Source: Eggerthellaceae bacterium (GTDB lineage: Bacteria > Actinomycetota > Coriobacteriia > Coriobacteriales > Eggerthellaceae). From it: 33,978 nt of DNA. The DNA is taken from positions 1 through 33,978 of the forward strand of contig JAFSHA010000057.1 of NCBI GenBank assembly GCA_017440565.1. Reading direction: 5' to 3'. The position numbers were made by a program, and so were the translations under genes. The notes under the pieces are model-generated. The model was given only the letters and a program-made list of their open reading frames with translations, did not search any database and was not told the origin of the DNA. Below, piece by piece: positions 33,061-33,978 of this stretch; the stretch's first letter is position 1, and every line of letters begins with the position of its first letter.

Positions 33061-33155
33061 AGCTACGGCTGGTTCGCTTATACTCTCGCGACAGGTCGCC
33101 GCATGCTCTTCCAATGCCGACCCTTCGATTTTCCAAGCGCCCCTGTTTCCCTTGC

Positions 33156-33231
33156 GTAACGGGTTTGTCATGGCGTTGTTAAAGGTGTTTTGAGGACACG
33201 TTGCATTACGCTCGCGAAACCTCCCCTTAAA
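33156..33231. promoter_or_regulatory. two putative GlnR-type operators upstream of amt
   Basis: First triad: GTAAC 33156, GTCAT 33167, GTTAA 33178. Second triad: ATTAC 33205, GAAAC 33216, TTAAA 33227. Both are in exact 11-bp steps with six-base spacers. GTAAC and ATTAC are the closest matches in the window to the published GTNAC half of actinobacterial GlnR boxes. The rest of the 225-bp dapL-amt gap has a TATACT at 33079-33084, of unclear meaning because no -35 partner is seen. Confidence 0.65.
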
Positions 33232-33285
33232 CCTTCCCTGTGATCATCGGATGCGTCTGGCAATCGATTTCATAAGGAGGTACTT

Positions 33286-33978
33286 ATGCTTGACACCGGA
33301 TCTACCGGCTTCATGCTGATCAGCACGATGCTCGTGCTCCTCATGACGCCGGGCCTGGCGTTCTTCTACGGGGGGCTGTCTCGTAGGAAGAACGTCGGCA
33401 ACACCATGCTCATGGTGTTCGCCACCATCGGCATCGCGGCGCTTACCTGGACGGCGTGCGGCTGGTCGTTTGCCTACGGCGGCGACGGGGCGCTGTCGTT
33501 CTTCGGTGGCTTCGATCAGCTCTTCCTCATCGGCTCCGTGCAGGAAATGTTGGCCGAAGCCGAGGGCGCCGATCCTGAGGCGGTCTATCCCGGCGTGGTC
33601 GATGTCGCCTTCCAGGCGGCGTTCTGCATGATCACGACGGCTATCATCACCGGCGGGGTGGCCGGTCGTATGAAGTTTGGAGCCGTGATCGCCTTCCTCG
33701 CGGTCTGGACCGTCTTCGTCTACCCGCCTCTCGCCCACATGGTCTGGGGAGGGGAGGGCTCCCTCATCGGCGATGCTGTCGGCGCGATCGACTTCGCGGG
33801 GGGAGATGTCGTGCACATAAGCTCGGGCCTCACAGCGCTCGTGCTCTGCCTCTTCTTAGGCCCACGCAAGGGCTTCGGGGCGATGAGCTATCGCGCCCAT
33901 AACGTCCCCTTCGTGGCGCTCGGCGCCGCGCTTCTGTGGTTCGGCTGGTTCGGGTTCAACGCCGGCTCCGCCTTTGCC
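33286..33978 (+). CDS. amt: ammonium transporter (Amt family), 3' end outside the window
   Basis: The first 231 residues of an Amt/MEP/Rh channel that moves ammonium across the cytoplasmic membrane; the frame stays open to the last base. Hydrophobic segments alternate with short loops: GFMLISTMLVLLMTPGLAFF, NTMLMVFATIGIAALTW, AFCMITTAIITGGVAGRM, FGAVIAFLAVWTVFVYPPLAH and later ones. The family blocks LMTPGLAFFYGGLSRRKNVG and FAGGDVVHISSGLTALV are clear; His177 in the latter is the first of the twin pore histidines. ATG 33286 has a perfect AAGGAGG upstream. A glnK/PII partner gene, often just downstream of amt, would be beyond the edge. The operators at 33156-33231 suggest nitrogen control. 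Confidence 0.95.
   Translation, partial: MLDTGSTGFMLISTMLVLLMTPGLAFFYGGLSRRKNVGNTMLMVFATIGIAALTWTACGWSFAYGGDGALSFFGGFDQLFLIGSVQEMLAEAEGADPEAVYPGVVDVAFQAAFCMITTAIITGGVAGRMKFGAVIAFLAVWTVFVYPPLAHMVWGGEGSLIGDAVGAIDFAGGDVVHISSGLTALVLCLFLGPRKGFGAMSYRAHNVPFVALGAALLWFGWFGFNAGSAFA

Overview
The window is high-GC bacterial chromosome. It reads as an almost uninterrupted block of genes that make, move or spend glutamine and ammonia. My best guess at the source is a high-GC Gram-positive of the class Coriobacteriia (Eggerthellaceae-like). This is inferred from the GC-rich codon use, an actinobacterial GlnR-type orphan regulator, the lipid II amidation proteins MurT/GatD, LL-diaminopimelate aminotransferase (DapL), a three-gene glutamate synthase and a type III glutamine synthetase. 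No 16S or other marker gene is present to confirm it.

Layout. (1) 1-333, minus: the 5' part of an IS110-family transposase, cut by the window edge and carrying an in-frame stop. (2) 334-780: non-coding, ending in an operator and promoter. (3) 781-4160, plus: gatC-gatA-gatB, the tRNA-dependent amidotransferase. (4) 4219-6183, minus: asnB, convergent with gatB across a strong hairpin. (5) 6447-9854, plus: glnA (type I GS), a GlnR-like response regulator with a degenerate receiver, and murT. (6) 9865-10827, minus: gatD, convergent with murT. (7) 10943-14412, plus: glutamate synthase split into an amidotransferase, a ferredoxin/FMN synthase and a GXGXG-domain subunit. (8) 14664-16760, plus: glnN (type III GS). 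(9) 16853-33060, plus: an 11-gene run, purC-purA-purB-guaA-glmS-pyrG-purF-carA-carB-dapF-dapL, with gaps of 0-32 bp or overlaps. (10) 33286 to the end, plus: an Amt ammonium transporter, truncated by the window.

How it fits together. Amt brings in ammonium, the two unrelated GS enzymes fix it into glutamine, and GOGAT recycles glutamine to glutamate. Nine glutamine-hydrolysing enzymes or subunits follow: GatA, AsnB, GatD, the GOGAT amidotransferase subunit, GuaA, GlmS, PyrG, PurF and CarA. They feed Gln/Asn-tRNA, asparagine, amidated peptidoglycan, GMP, aminosugars, CTP, purines, and arginine/pyrimidines.

The most interesting signal is regulatory. Every long intergenic region next to an ammonium-assimilation gene (gatC, asnB/glnA, gatD/GOGAT, glnN, amt) carries pentamers of the type TAAAC/GAAAC/GTNAC repeated at about 11-bp steps. 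This is the architecture known for actinobacterial GlnR boxes, and a GlnR-like protein is encoded inside the cluster. I propose that the window is a physically clustered, GlnR-type glutamine regulon.
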